A DNA stretch of 64,000 bases from Antedon bifida. Lineage: Eukaryota > Echinodermata > Crinoidea > Comatulida > Antedonidae. Positions 23,194-35,016 of this stretch are shown here, piece by piece. Each line of letters starts with the position of its first letter. Position 1 is the first letter of the stretch. The notes below the pieces were generated by a model, which saw only the letters and a program-made list of their open reading frames with translations, searched no databases and had not been told where the DNA came from. Where the stretch lies: positions 7,850,501 to 7,914,500 of the forward strand of contig OY727103.1 in the NCBI GenBank assembly GCA_963402885.1. Direction: 5' to 3'. A program made the position numbers and the translations under genes.

Positions 23194-23838
23194 AGGCCCA
23201 TTTACACGTGGGCGATAACGATCGACGATAAATATACATGCATTTTTTTTACATAAAACAAAAGAAATTAGAAAGGTTTTCGTTCTAGAACTACAAGATA
23301 ATCATTTATGCTGTATATTAATATTTTTAAAATTCCAATCAAATGACGTCATGATAAATAAAAACAATAAAAGCGTTGTATTGTCACAATATTATTGCTC
23401 TTACTAATCGTGACGTCATTTGATTGGACGTGTGAAAATATCATTTTCATCATTTCATTTATTTATTCGACCAATACACAGATACAGAACAGAACAGAAA
23501 CAGAGCACAATGGTCAGGGGCAACTAAAGCAAAACAATTACTATAACTCAAAGAGTCAGTTGCCCCTTAAAAAACATCGAAATACAAAAAATATTGCACC
23601 AAGTAAAACATGTGTACAAGCTTATAAAAATCTTAAGACTCAAAATGAGTATAAGGGATCGGTACTTAAATATACAAATTTAAAAGATAAAAGATTAAAA
23701 ATTGGAAACAACATCTCTTTCAGTGAGGTAATCAAATGAAGGATAGATGGTTATTCTATAGTTCTAGAATGAAAAGGTTTTATATTTCTTTTGTTTTATG
23801 TATGAAAAATGCATATTTGTCCTGGTGTAAATTGGCCT
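23194..23838. mobile_element. TTAA-flanked MITE with long TIRs (Kolobok- or piggyBac-like)
   Basis: Flanked by TTAA on both sides (23190-23193 and 23839-23842). The ends are AGGCCCATTTACAC and GTGTAAATTGGCCT. The inverted repeats run over about 100 bp with shared blocks such as ACATAAAACAAAAGAAAT and TCTAGAACTA. Within it, CAATCAAATGACGTCATGA and its complement at 23407-23430 form a second, nested hairpin. TTAA target plus AGG ends fit Kolobok best. The 114-codon frame at 23395-23739 lies inside and is not a transposase. Confidence 0.8.
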
Positions 23839-24581
23839 TTAATCTACCTTTTTAGCGTATGGTGGTTACTATTACTTATTTCGTACAGATATTTTAAAAT
23901 TGAAATTTAATTAAATGTCACCATTTCTAAACTCAATACTTTCACTTGTCGTACATGTCTAGCATGATATCAGTAACCCTTGTGGTGTTTGTGTCACATT
24001 TGTAGCGTAAGGCCAGCGTGTGAGAGGCTATCTTCATGACAACTATGTTGGCCACAATCTAAACATGAATGCACCTCATAGAAATGGCACTAAAACTCTC
24101 ACGAATTTCATGTTTACCATGTTATTAAAATGAAAATAAATATTATTGTATCGTATCAAAATTATAAGGGCAACAGAAAAAGCAGAAGCGAAATATAAAT
24201 AAATAAAAATAAAAGATGGCAAAATCCGCAACTCCACAACAACTTGTAGAATAAATAGATGGATTGATTGATGCAAGTTAGTTATTTCTGGTAAATGCTA
24301 GTGTGATGGTCCACAGTTAAACATACGATGTAAGGTGAGTCAGATAATTTTCCATTAAAATATAATATAACGGTGATGCCGAATGTTCTTTACCAATTTC
24401 GGATTATCTCCTAAAATTCTAAATCATGAATTTTTTTTTCTGTGCTAATACTGTTGGGTTTTATCTATTTTGAATTTTACATTATACACATTCGTTTTAC
24501 CTGTCATTTACTCAATCTAACTCAACTTAATTAGGATTTCATTAGGTTTTTAAAATCAGTACTAATGCTAAGGACTACTTT

Positions 24582-24745
24582 GTTAAGTGATAGTGTATCT
24601 TTATCATATCGTTTACTATTATTATAACACACCTAGTGTATTCTTTTCATTTGATTGGAGAGTTGCCGGTCACATGAACACAACTTCAAGACAATTACGT
24701 CATCAACTGTACAATTTTTTATGTCACCGTTGAGTCACTCATAAG
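24582..24745. repeat. Dispersed repeat, copy 2
   Basis: Same-direction partner of 222-410 with several base changes (ATTCTTTTCATTTGATTGG against ATTCTTGTCATTTGATTGG). No coding. The gap 23843-24581 shows only AT-rich sequence. Confidence 0.6.
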
Positions 24746-24849
24746 TACTTTTATGAATAAGAATTACATAAAAAGTAAGAAATAAATTCTTTAAATTGAT
24801 GATTTTACAGACGTGTTTATCGCATACTTGATTGAAGTTCAATATATTC

Positions 24850-25075
24850 GTTTCTATGGAGCGCCAGCTAATGTCGAAACAACCGTTAATGTAAAACAAT
24901 CCACCGCTAATGTAGTAAATCTCCAGCTAATATAGAAACACCAACAGCTTATGTAGTAAATACAAATCAACACCAGCTAATGTAGAAACGCTCAAAAGCT
25001 TATGTAGTAACGAAAATTGCCTCCCAGCTTATGTAGTTACTATCGCCAGCTAATGTAGAAAATGTTATATATTTT
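24850..25075. repeat. Irregular array of AGCTTATGTAG/AGCTAATGTAG motifs
   Basis: About ten occurrences of GCTAATGTAGAAA- or GCTTATGTAGTAA-like 14-mers in one direction, separated by unequal spacers of roughly 5-15 nt (CCAGC, ACAGC, AAAGC lead-ins). It is not a fixed-period satellite. It lies directly before the inverted GACCACCTC array. Function unknown. Confidence 0.75.
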
Positions 25076-25114
25076 ACAAAAATGTCTAAATCATGTGCAA
25101 ATGCATCGATCTTT

Positions 25115-25740
25115 ACTTAACTATCAGTCTTTCCACCTCGCGTAAGAAACAAACTTTCTAAAACGACCACACATCGTAAGCAACCATCTCTGTTTAAGGG
25201 ACCGCTTCTCATAATCGACCACCTCACGTAAGCGACCACCTCTATTAACGACCACACCTCTCGTAAATGACCACCTCTTTTAAGGGACCACGACCTCTTT
25301 CTCAGTATTAAACAACCGCTTCTCATAATCGACCATCTTTCCCATTACAACGACCTCTCGAAAGTGACCGCCTCTATTGAACGACCATGGTCGATTATGA
25401 GAAGTGGTCCCTTAACAGAGACGGTGGTCGTTCAATCGAGGTGGTCATTTTCGAGAAGGCGTTGTGACGAAAGATAATCGATTATGAGAAGCGTTCCTTT
25501 AATAGAGGTGGTGGTCTTTTAAAAGACGTCGTCACTGACGAGAGGTGTGTTCGTTAAGGGAGGTGGTCGCTTACGAGAGGTAGTCAATGATGAGAAGCGG
25601 TCCATTAAGAGAGACGGTGGTCGTTCAATAGAGGCGGTCACTTTCGAGAGGTCGTTGTGATGGGAGATGGTCGATTAAAAGAAGCAGTCCCTTAATAGAG
25701 TGGGTGGTCCTTTAAAAGAGGTCGTCACTATCCCTATACC
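25115..25740. repeat. Large inverted array of GACCACCTC/GTAAGCG phrases
   Basis: The left half (25115-25387) is made of phrases such as CGACCACCTCACGTAAGCGA and AAGGGACCGCTTCTCATAAT. The right half (25388-25740) is the same dialect in complement, for example GGAGGTGGTCGCTTACGAGA. The centre is the palindrome GACCATGGTC (25383-25392). The phrase period is about 25 nt, loosely kept. This is a foldback-type element or satellite, with no reading frame of interest. Confidence 0.82.
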
Positions 25741-25879
25741 GTAACATCTCAAAAAGTAGCACACCTCGAAAAGAAGCCGCTCCTTAGTTTGAGAAAAAAT
25801 GTTATCGGAAAGAAGCCCATCGAAATAAAGCCTGCTGGGATCATTGGGATTTCTTTAAAGCTTCTTTAGGCCTATAGTA

Positions 25880-27390
25880 TTTTTACCAGATGTTATGCGA
25901 AGACATAGTCTGACCGCTAGTTTTCCGTTGCTTTTCCGTTGCAATTTGCCAAGTAACATTAACGTGGATTACTATAACTAGATGGTTAAAAAACTGGCGA
26001 CAATAATACATGTCGTTTACAGGAACGAATAAATAGACACGGTGATTTATGTACTCAACTATAATTAGCACCCTGTGAATTACTTCCGAAAGAGAAACCT
26101 TTAAAAAAATAAGACCAATTGTTTTGAAACAAACTGAATTTGTGGTTTGTATGCAACATGAGGGATGAAGGATGGGGAAGAGGATTGGTGCAAAGACGAA
26201 CAATTTTTAAATATATTCTTCCATTTAGTAACGAAATATTAATTGTTTTCCTGTTTTACAAATAATATACCACTAAACCATGGAGGTATTTATACCTCCA
26301 TGACTAAACACAGTAAAACATTGCTATTTAATACTTTGTTGAAACTGTCACCGTATAGTCGATTGAAATAGTACAGTACATGTAACGATACATCACTAAT
26401 ACGACGTTTATATTTTTGTGTACAGTAATTACATTATTGATTAATATAAACGTTCAGAAGGAACTGTCAGTAAAAAAGTAAACACCTCTATTCGGGGAAA
26501 ATCGTAAATTCGCTTTAATCGTCAATAAATAATTATCTAACTCAACTTAATTAGTAGGTCTAATGGTTTTCAATTGTTTCTTAGAGCCAATTCATACTTA
26601 AGTTGGTTCCTAACCACCAAAGTTGTTCTGCGTTTAGGGCATGTGATCCTTTGTACTGTTAGGCCTGTCCTCTACTGGCCTTACAACGCTACTCATGCCA
26701 GTGAGGGGGAGGGTGGTGGTGTCGGTGGCGGTTTGACTGCAATAATAAAGTTGATTGTTTAATAGACGGCGACTGGAAAGGCTAGCTCATTCGTTAAAAA
26801 AAACCTATATCCAACCTCTGCAGCACAGATTGGATAAAATGGATCGAATTTCTGTTATGACTGTAACAGTACTTGTCTTTACGACGTCTGAGAGAATAGA
26901 CACTTGTGGAACAGAGATTGGAATGTTCCATTTATCGCAGATCAAAACAGTTGTATAAATGTATATTAAATCTATCAAAATAGTATTTTTTAAAGAAAAT
27001 CGGCCTGTCTTCAACATTATGATGCTGTACTTGAGCTGTTCAACCGGTTTTCAGCCATTAAAAATAATTATCGTAGGAGGATATAGGAAAATGCGAAGCA
27101 TCCTCCTATTATTGTGTGCGGGTATTTTTCCATGGACATTCATTAGACAGTGTATACCACGATTGGAAAACACCCATATTTGGGGCAAATCGTTGAACCT
27201 AAATTCGTTTTAATCGTCAATAACTAATTACCTAACTAAATTTAATTAGTAAACAGGGTTACATCAGATGGTTAAAATTAGTACCGAAAGTATGAACCAA
27301 CTTTATATACCATCGAGTAAAAATTCTATAAATAAACCGAGATTTATCGAATTCTACCCTTACCGTAAATTTATATATAGATATATATAA
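25880..27390 (-). repeat. Dispersed repeat R26, copy 1 (minus orientation)
   Basis: Parts of this stretch are the reverse complement of 28860-30460 and 31480-31950. Shared marks are AAATTCGTTTTAATCGTC against GACGATTAAAACGAATTTAG, the AACACAAATTGGGTTTG-like block and GGAAAATGCGAAGCATCCTC. The open frames at 26959-27213 and 28968-29156 are homologous only because they lie in the repeat. Superfamily unknown. A small hairpin around GGAGGTATTTATACCTCC lies near 26281. Confidence 0.65.
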
Positions 27391-28165
27391 ACATTTAAAT
27401 TAACAATTTAAAAATCAATTAAAGACTTTTTTATTTCAACTAATGTTATGACAGTATATGAAGCATCGCTGATTATGTGCTTATCATAGAAATAATATAT
27501 ACAGCTAAATAAGTGTTAATGTTAATACCTTAATTGATAATACTGTAGGCATATAACGAATGTGTTAATATGAACAGAAACATGGTTCAAGATTTGATTG
27601 GCTGCTGCGATATATATTATTATAGTGGAATTTTATAAAAGTAATATAGTGATAATTGACACATGATCTCCACCGTTCGTTTAACGTTGTTTGTACCAAC
27701 ATAATATCGGATATGACGAATATACTGACGAATAGACAAACGGTACTTACTCGCCGTGTACGGTCGGTCCACTATGAGAGAAGCCGTGTTTATTTTTATC
27801 TAATTATTACCTGAGAACAAAAATCTTTAAACAATTTATTTATTTATTTGGCCTTTAAAAAAAATTTATGTAATTGTTGTGAACTTTATTTTTATAAATA
27901 TATCATACAAGATTTTTGATTTAATGTAATAATGTAATTTCAATAGGGTTAGTGAACCTGTCCATTATAATATTATAGCGTCATGGGAGTAATGGCTTTA
28001 TTTGTCCATATAGGGGTTTTTCTGTCCACAACGGACAGAACAATAATTATAATGGAGAAATTAAACCGACCCCGATCTGTAACTTTGTTTGCTTTATCAT
28101 GTTGTGATTAATGTATAGTCTGGTGAAGATTCTGGAAATTACTACATGCTTGGTATATTGCTAAT
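27391..28165. other. AT-rich stretch without a recognisable feature
   Basis: No exon, RNA gene or clear repeat seen; only short TATATA-type runs. Confidence 0.4.
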
Positions 28166-28300
28166 GCTTGGTTCCACTAGAGAGACGCAATGCACAGAGC
28201 GCAACGCCAGTGACCAATCACAAGCGATGGATTTTGTGATTGGTTAACTCACTTGCGCTGTGTCTATGTCATTGCATTGCGTCTCTAGTGGGACCCACGA
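28166..28300. mobile_element. GCTTGGTTCCCAC MITE, second copy
   Basis: Ends GCTTGGTTCCACTAGAGAG and CTCTAGTGGGACCCACG, with internal CCAATCACAAGCGATGG facing TGTGATTGGTTAACTCAC. It matches the family at 38652-38828. The TTAA flanks are eroded (CTAAT and ATTTA). Confidence 0.75.
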
Positions 28301-28859
28301 TTTATTGTATGTGAACATTTTATTAAAGAAAGATTTAAATAAATAAATGTTGTGAAAATAGAATAAGTTTTTTCTATTGTTATATATAATTGTCTGGTAA
28401 TATATATATAATTATTTGGCAAATTGACAAGTAGGCATACACTGATGCCCTTTTGGGAAGACAATCTCTAACGAAAGACACTGTCAGTCTGCTTGATGGG
28501 ATTGAAGTAGGCCCGGACTACTGGGACAGACAGACGGACACACAGATGGAATAGACAAGGATCAACTTCTAATAAAGCCTATATAAACATAATAATAACG
28601 GAATGAAATTGTATAACAAAGCATCTACCAAAGAATTGTAAAATTTGTAAAAATGTAAATGAATTGTTAACAGGTTAAAACGATTTAAAAACAGCTACTC
28701 CCGAATTACTTTATAAACTTCCGGATGAAAAAATGAGTCTTTGTGTGAGTAGAGTTGTGTGTTGCAGAGAAGGATTGTATGTAGGTATCTAATTGGTTAA
28801 GAAGTATAAGAGTTAAGACAGTATGTGAGTTGCTGATTGGAGGACAAGTGTGCATTTAT

Positions 28860-29290
28860 ATATAAATTTACGTAAAAGCAAAATTCGGTAAATCGCAATT
28901 TTTTATTCGATGGTATATAAAGTTTTTACTTTCGGTACTGTTATTGACAATTAAAACGAATTTAGATTCAACGATTTGCCCCAAATAGGGATGTTTTCCG
29001 ATCGAGGTATACACTGTCTAATGGATGTTCATCTTGAAAAATACCCGCACACAATAATACGAGGATGCTTCCCATTTTCCTATCTTCTTCTACGATAATT
29101 GTTTTGAATAGCTGAAAACCAGTTGAACAGATCGAGTACAGCATCATAATATTCAAGACAGGCCGATCTTCTTTGATAGATTTAAAATACTTTTATACAA
29201 ATGTATTGATTTGCGATAAATGGAACATTCCAAATTATTTGATTTAACCATGGAGGTCAATTTATGGGCCCTTAGAGAATAAACTTAAAA
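28860..29290 (+). repeat. Dispersed repeat R26, copy 2 (partial)
   Basis: Contains GACAATTAAAACGAATTTAG, GTATACACTGTCTAATGGAT and GAGTACAGCATCATAATATT. These are the complement of 26900-27230 and the same direction as 30100-30460. It is truncated relative to copy 3. Confidence 0.65.
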
Positions 29291-29499
29291 CCTTAATATT
29301 GCAATACTATATACAATACTGTAAACACATATTAACCACTTTTGGTCGCCATTTGAATCGCAAATTTCTTACTGTGAGTGTTGGTACTGTTAGATAATAA
29401 TATAAACATATATACAAATAAACTATATTACTGACAGTTGCTTCCCAATGTTCGTTTGTATTAATTAATAATTTCAAAAAATATAAACGTCGTAGTGGT

Positions 29500-30480
29500 G
29501 TATCGTCACATCGACTATGACAGTGACAGTTTTAACAAAGTATTCAATCGTAAATGTTTTACTGTATTTAGTGTTATATTATTTATAGGCATATAAAACA
29601 TGAAAAAAATATTTAATTGCTGAGTGGATTTAGAAAATAATATTTAAAAATTGTTGCTTTTTGTACCTTCCCTCAACCTTAATGTTACATACAAAACACA
29701 AATTGGGTTTGTTTAAATTACTCCAAATCAAAATATTTGGACTCATTTTGTGACAAGTTTCTCTTTCGAAAGTAATTCTCAGGGTCCTAATTTTAGTTGA
29801 CTGCATAAATCATCGTGTCTATTATTCGTTTCTGTAAACGACAATGTATTATAGTCCTGTGGTATGTACATTTGAAATCGCCAGTTTTTTTACACTACTG
29901 TGTATTCGAGAACGTCCATCTGTCAGCACGACATAGATTGTACGCGAGCGAAGCGAGCGTAACATCTAGTCTATATAAATTTACGCAAGGGCAAAATTCG
30001 GTAAATCGCGCGTTACTTCTAGAATTTTTACTCGATGATATATAAAGTTGGTTCGTACTTTCGATAGTGATTTTAACCACCTGATGTAACCCTGTTTACT
30101 AATTAAATTGAGTTAGATAATTAGTTATTCAATTGACGATTAAAACGAATTTAGGTTCAACGATTAGCCCGAAATAGGGGTGTTTTTCGATCGTGGTATA
30201 CACTGTCTAATGGATGTCCATCTTGAAAAATACCTGCACAAAATAATACGAGGATGCTTCGCATTTTCCTATCTTCTTCTATGATCATCTTTTTCAATAG
30301 CTAAAAACCGGTTGAACAGATCGAGTACAGCATCTTAATGTTGAAGTCGATTTTCTTTAAAAAATACTATTTTATAGATTTAATGTACGATTATACAAAT
30401 GTATTGATCTGCTATGAATGGAACATTCCAATCTCAAGTCTCTCAGCATAAGTAGGTAAATTTATCCCTTTAGGAAATAA
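29500..30480 (+). repeat. Dispersed repeat R26, copy 3, with a Helitron-like end
   Basis: The left part (TTAACAAAGTATTCAATCG, CACAAATTGGGTTTG, CGCCAGTTTTTTTACACTAC) recurs at 31560-31945. The right part (30080-30460) recurs at 28930-29230. At 29941-29969 a short hairpin (TACGC...GCGTA with GAGCGAAGCGA loop) is followed by AACATCTAG and T, the layout of a Helitron 3' terminus (hairpin, CTRR, T). A related hairpin is at 44384-44418. Confidence 0.55.
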
Positions 30481-30548
30481 ACTTAACATACTTTGACAAT
30501 ACTGTTAATACGTACGTATGAATGGCAAATGTCTTACTGTGAGTGTGG

Positions 30549-31430
30549 GTCTACCTTATACCTTGTCATCTGCCAATTGGCAGGCCCATGACAGTCATTT
30601 TCTTCCACTCTTCTCTATTTAATGCTTTACCCTTTAGTTGGTAATATTTGTTTCCATTTTAAAGTCAGTAGCATTTTTCTCTTCCTTCCTCTACCTGCTT
30701 AAGTATGGTCGGTATGACAGTGCAACTAACGCCATGCGATCCTTGCACTGGATTCCGATGTCTCATAGATGTCAATTCAAAATAGCGTGTCTTGTATGGC
30801 GTTCGCTTAAAGGTTCCGCTCCAAGTTACCTGAGAGATATTCTTACTGTGCGGAATGTTTCTCGCAGTACTCGTTCAAGCACCAGCAATTATAACCTGAC
30901 AATCCCACGAACTAAACGAAAGACATTTGCTGACCGTTCGTTCGCCGTAGCAGGACCCAAAATTTGGAACAGTTTACCAAGTCACATTAAACACTTAGAC
31001 GACTATAATCAGTTTAAAAAACATTTAAAAGCACTATATTTCAAACAATGTTACGATACTAATTGATGTGAAGCGCCGCTGATTATAATTAAATGTTGTA
31101 TAAATGTGCGCTATACAAGTAATAATAATAATAATAATAGTATCTACCCTCCATCAATATTTTCAATAGTCCTCCATTTCTAATACTGTGGCCAATCCAT
31201 TTCCTCTGCTGTTCATTAATACGTTTCATTAGTTGTCTTTCTCTTATTTCATTCAAAATGTCATCATTGCTTCTGTGCTCTGTGTATTGAATTTTTAGCA
31301 TTTTTCTCCAACACCACATTTCAAATGCATTTATTCTGTTCATTTCCTCTTTTTTTAATGTCCATGTTTCGCATCCGTATAATGCAACACTCCATACTAA
31401 TGCTTTAACCATTTTAGTATTGAAACAAGA
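30549..31430 (-). mobile_element. RTE-like LINE C-terminal fragment, split by a nested LINE
   Basis: On the minus strand 31412-31140 codes for a LINE C-terminus: VALYGCETWTLKKEE, AFEMWCWRKMLKI, RKWIGHSIRNGGLLKILMEG. The continuation AGRGRKRKMLL... is found at 30705-30549. The two halves are parted by a plus-strand LINE end at about 30700-31140. No reverse transcriptase core is present. The clade (RTE or relative) is inferred from the YGCETWTL and WIGHxxR style of the tail. Confidence 0.72.
30700..31140 (+). mobile_element. CR1/L2-like LINE 3' end, nested in the RTE-like fragment
   Basis: An open frame codes for the conserved C-terminal tail: SLHWIPMSHRCQFKIACL, WRSLKGSAPSYLRDIL, STRSSTSNYNLTIPRTKR, then FAVAGPKIWNSLPSHIK and a stop at about 31064. 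The 3' UTR ends GTGCGCTATACAAG and a TAATAATAATAATAA tail at 31119-31138. It is 5'-truncated, as is usual for LINE copies. Its tail matches the small retroposon ends at 14.1 and 16.8 kb. Confidence 0.82.
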
Positions 31431-31479
31431 AAGGAATGAGCGTGGGTACTGTTAGATATATAAACACATGATATACAAA

Positions 31480-31950
31480 TAAACGTTATTACTGACACTA
31501 CAGTTGCTTCTTAACGTTTGTATTAATTAATAATTACAAACAAATATAAACGTCGTACTTTACTATTTTAATCGACTATGACAGTGACAGTTTTAACAAA
31601 GTATTAATGTTTTACTGTATTTAGTAGTATAATTATTATTATTTATAAGCCTATAAAACATGAAAAAATATTTCGTTATTAAGTGGATAAAGAATATGTT
31701 TAAACATTGTTCCTCTTTCCCATCTCACAACCCTAATGTTACATACAAAACACAAATTGGGTTTGTTTATAAAAAAAAAACTTGGACTCTATTTGTTTCT
31801 CTTTCGGAATTAATTCGCATAGTGCTAATTTTAGTTAACTACATAAACCATCGTGTTTCTGTAAAAGACATTATATTCCTGCGATACGTACATTTGAAAT
31901 CACCAGTTTTTTACGATGAAATTACTGTGTATTCGAGAACCATCTAGTAT
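31480..31950 (+). repeat. Dispersed repeat R26, copy 4 (left part)
   Basis: Matches 29430-29930 (GACAGTGACAGTTTTAACAA, CACAAATTGGGTTTG, GTACATTTGAAATC) and ends near CTAGT at 31945-31949, where copy 3 carries the hairpin. The 95-codon frame at 31660-31947 is non-genic. Confidence 0.6.
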
Positions 31951-33095
31951 GAATAAATTGTGTTGAATGAGAGGTTGAATGGATGGATTATGAGAAAAAT
32001 ATGAGACAGATAAGAAGGGCTATATTGAGCAAAGAAACAAGTTAAGTTATTATGATTTATTTATCAACAATGTATCCATCAGCAGGTTAGCAAAGAAGTG
32101 AATTGTTAGTATTTAAATAATTTGGTTTATCAAATCAACATACATAAATATAAGTAATAACAATGTTTATGTGTGTTCAATATGAACATAATGAAAACAA
32201 CAAACATATACTACTTTTGATTAAACATAGATATTTTATCTAAAGCAGCTAAGAAGAATTAACAATTGCTTCTTTGAAATATAAATATTACGATGAAATA
32301 CGTGTATATACATTATGCATACAACTAATGGAAAAATGAAGACTTTAACAGATGGACTCGTATACAACCAATCTTCTCTCAACGGTTTGTAAACAAATAA
32401 ATAATTAATCAAAGGATATATCTGATAATTCAATTAAACGTTTACAAACTTAACAACACGATCGGAAGTGATTATTTCAGGTGAGTTTTACTAGGAGTTT
32501 CTAGTAGAGATTGGACGGTAAAGTAAACTTTATTGAATAAAAACGCTTTTGTATCAGCGGCACACGTTTATAAGACGCACCGGGCTGGCTGGTCCTTCTC
32601 TCCCATTGAATTCGCCTCTGAATTTCGTCACATTATGGTCACTCAAAATGTTATTTCACTTTCTTTGAATTACTTTGGGATAATAATCCTGTCAATCCCA
32701 CTGCAACTATGTTGTGCTGTGTAGGCCTACGTCACCAGTTAACGAAAACTATATATCGACACACATCCATTGTCATCTCTTGTCTGAAAAAAAGGAGAAG
32801 AACATAAAAACGCTTCTACCAGATCTTAGTTAGCGTATATCGTACAAAGTTTAAATAATAAATAACATAATGATTGCAACATCAGTAACAAACTCATAAT
32901 ATATTTAGTATAGGCCTGGTGATACGATTTATCTAATCAATTTTTAAAATAGTCTAAAAGCAATATCATAATTTAATGAAGACCACCGAAAACAAGTGTT
33001 ATAAGTTGGAAATAATCACGGAGGTAAATTTAATTCGCGTGTACGAGTGAGAGAACTTCAATCTTCAAAGAATCAGTACAGAATTACGTAATAAG
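31951..33095 (+). promoter_or_regulatory. Upstream region of the CUB-LRR gene
   Basis: Between the last dispersed repeat and the start codon at 33096. CTATATATCGA near 32748 is the only TATA-like element at all well placed, but it is about 350 nt from the ATG and the start site is unknown. No other feature is seen here. The call is weak. Confidence 0.2.
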
Positions 33096-33156
33096 ATGTT
33101 TATCTTTAGCGTTATCATGTTGGTGGTTGTTGTACCGTTTTCAAGCTGTTCAAATC
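33096..33156 (+). CDS. Exon 1: signal peptide of the CUB-LRR protein
   Basis: 61 nt from ATG to the donor C|GTAAGT. It codes for MFIFSVIMLVVVVPFSSCSN, a clean secretory signal with a hydrophobic core (residues 2-15) and small polar residues before the likely cleavage near SSC. It ends with one base of the next codon (phase 1), which fits the CUB exon (C|AA, Gln). It was found by its match to the downstream phase, being too short for open-frame scans. Confidence 0.75.
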
Positions 33157-33179
33157 GTAAGTATGCTTTCAAGTACTTC

Positions 33180-33510
33180 AACTTTTTTATTTTTTAAATC
33201 AAAAAATATCTGAGAATTGATTGAAAGTCGTAATTCTCCACAATTTTACACAATCGTTTCTATCTTGAGCAACCGTGATTCTCTTTCTACAGAAAACTGG
33301 TCAATACTGTAGAACATAGTAACAACAATTGCCCGACTGATTTAAAAAAAAACTTATAATGTGTGGATTGGAAATTTTAATTCTCCGCAAAAAAAACTGG
33401 TAAATTCTGTAGAACATAGTATAAACAACACTTGCCTGAATAATTTTTAAATCAACAACATTTGAGAATTCATTGGAAATTGTAATTCGTTACAATTTAC
33501 ACAATTATTT
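33180..33510. repeat. Three-copy tandem repeat of about 105 bp in intron 1
   Basis: Blocks built of TTTTTAAATCAA...GAGAATT.ATTG.AA.T.GTAATTC..C and AAACTGGTMAATWCTGTAGA recur about every 100-110 bp, with copies drifting by 15-25%. Non-coding. The rest of intron 1 (33511-35016) shows nothing I can name. Confidence 0.5.
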
Positions 33511-35016
33511 TCATTTCTTTCTACATACTAACGATTGTCTGACTTTGAGTTTAAACAATAACATGAATTCAGTCAGACGATTGTTGTCTTATGTAATTTT
33601 AAATAAGTAAAGAAGAAGACGATAGGCATTTGTTATTTGTCAATTTGATTTACCTGGTAGAAGTAGTCTGTTTTGTTTGTTTTTATCCACATGTGTGTGA
33701 ACACCAAGCTTTGGCGCATGTGCAGATTTAGGTTTTGGCGTAAGAGTAGATTTGGTTCTTGTACAATTAAAACTGGACACCCAATAAACGGAAATCGCTA
33801 AACATTTATTATTACCGAATTAAATTGAAATTTATTTTATTCATAGGTAATTTATAAAATGACTTTCATGCTATACGGACACCTCACATAAAGCACATTC
33901 ACCCAAAAGTAATTTTGTTAATTGTTATTACTGTATTTAATAGAAATATCTCCATTAAACGGACAAGTCACGTAATCGGAAACTTTCATATCTGATACAA
34001 TTGTAATAATCTGTACAAAATACTGAAAAATACATTACTGAACCATTAATATAATTGTACATAGTCTAATGAATATGTTATAACAAGAACGCCTTATAAC
34101 TAAGAGGCTCTCCCTCTGCGCTTTTACTCTGCGCGAAATATTTACCGAGCTCTGGCAAGCGAAAACTTCCTGTAGGTATAAAAACGGAAATATGTAGGTT
34201 TAACATTCATTATTAATGATACCTTGTTTACAATCGAAATTGAATAAAATATTCTTATATTAAAAAAGTCCAGATTATAGTGTTTTAAAAATGCTAATCA
34301 TCAACCAGAAAAAGAAAGGGTGTAGTAGTGGTTTAATGTGTGACCAACGTAGTAACAAACAGTCGTTATTCAAAATCTGTACTTTTCATTGTGGTAGTAA
34401 GCATAAAGCAGATTTAAAAAATATTTAAACATTGACACTATACTTTACTGTGATATTGTTTATGTGTAAGTAATACTTTTATCTGTAATGGTTTATTCCA
34501 AAATGACGACATACAAGTGACGACGATGATAATTGGATATATATATATAAAACAATCATTTGACTGAATATTATAATAATATTATGAAACTTATAATCCT
34601 TCATTTATTAATAAAATAATTTTTCGGATTTTATAGGCATGTTTCATTAGATTAATCCAAAATCTTTTGTGAATTATTCTGTATTTTCAAAATACTGAGT
34701 AGGCCTACAAACATTACGGCGTTGGTGTAGAGAGAGAAAGTGATGCATTATCGAAGGTTAACCATTTTATAACAAACGATGGCTTTCCAATGCTCTGATT
34801 CGCTCTGATACTTTTGTGGGTTATTTATTTATTTTACACTACATCAGTACAAATATAATTGGATGATTTTTTATTTATTTAATAATCCACACTTTTATAA
34901 ATGGGCCGGCAATCATCATATGCATCCCAGTAACTTTAATAAGTATTCTGGTAAATATAATGGTAAATTTTGCAAAATGAAAATGATAACGAATGAGGGT
35001 ACGTTTATGGTAAATA

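Noticed and set aside
23395-23739. 114-codon frame as a transposase
   Set aside because: No DDE-type motif, and it begins in the nested hairpin. The element is a non-autonomous MITE.
26959-27213. 84-codon frame related to the 62-codon frame at 28968-29156
   Set aside because: Part of the dispersed repeat R26; there are no splice or start features and the frame is broken in the third copy.
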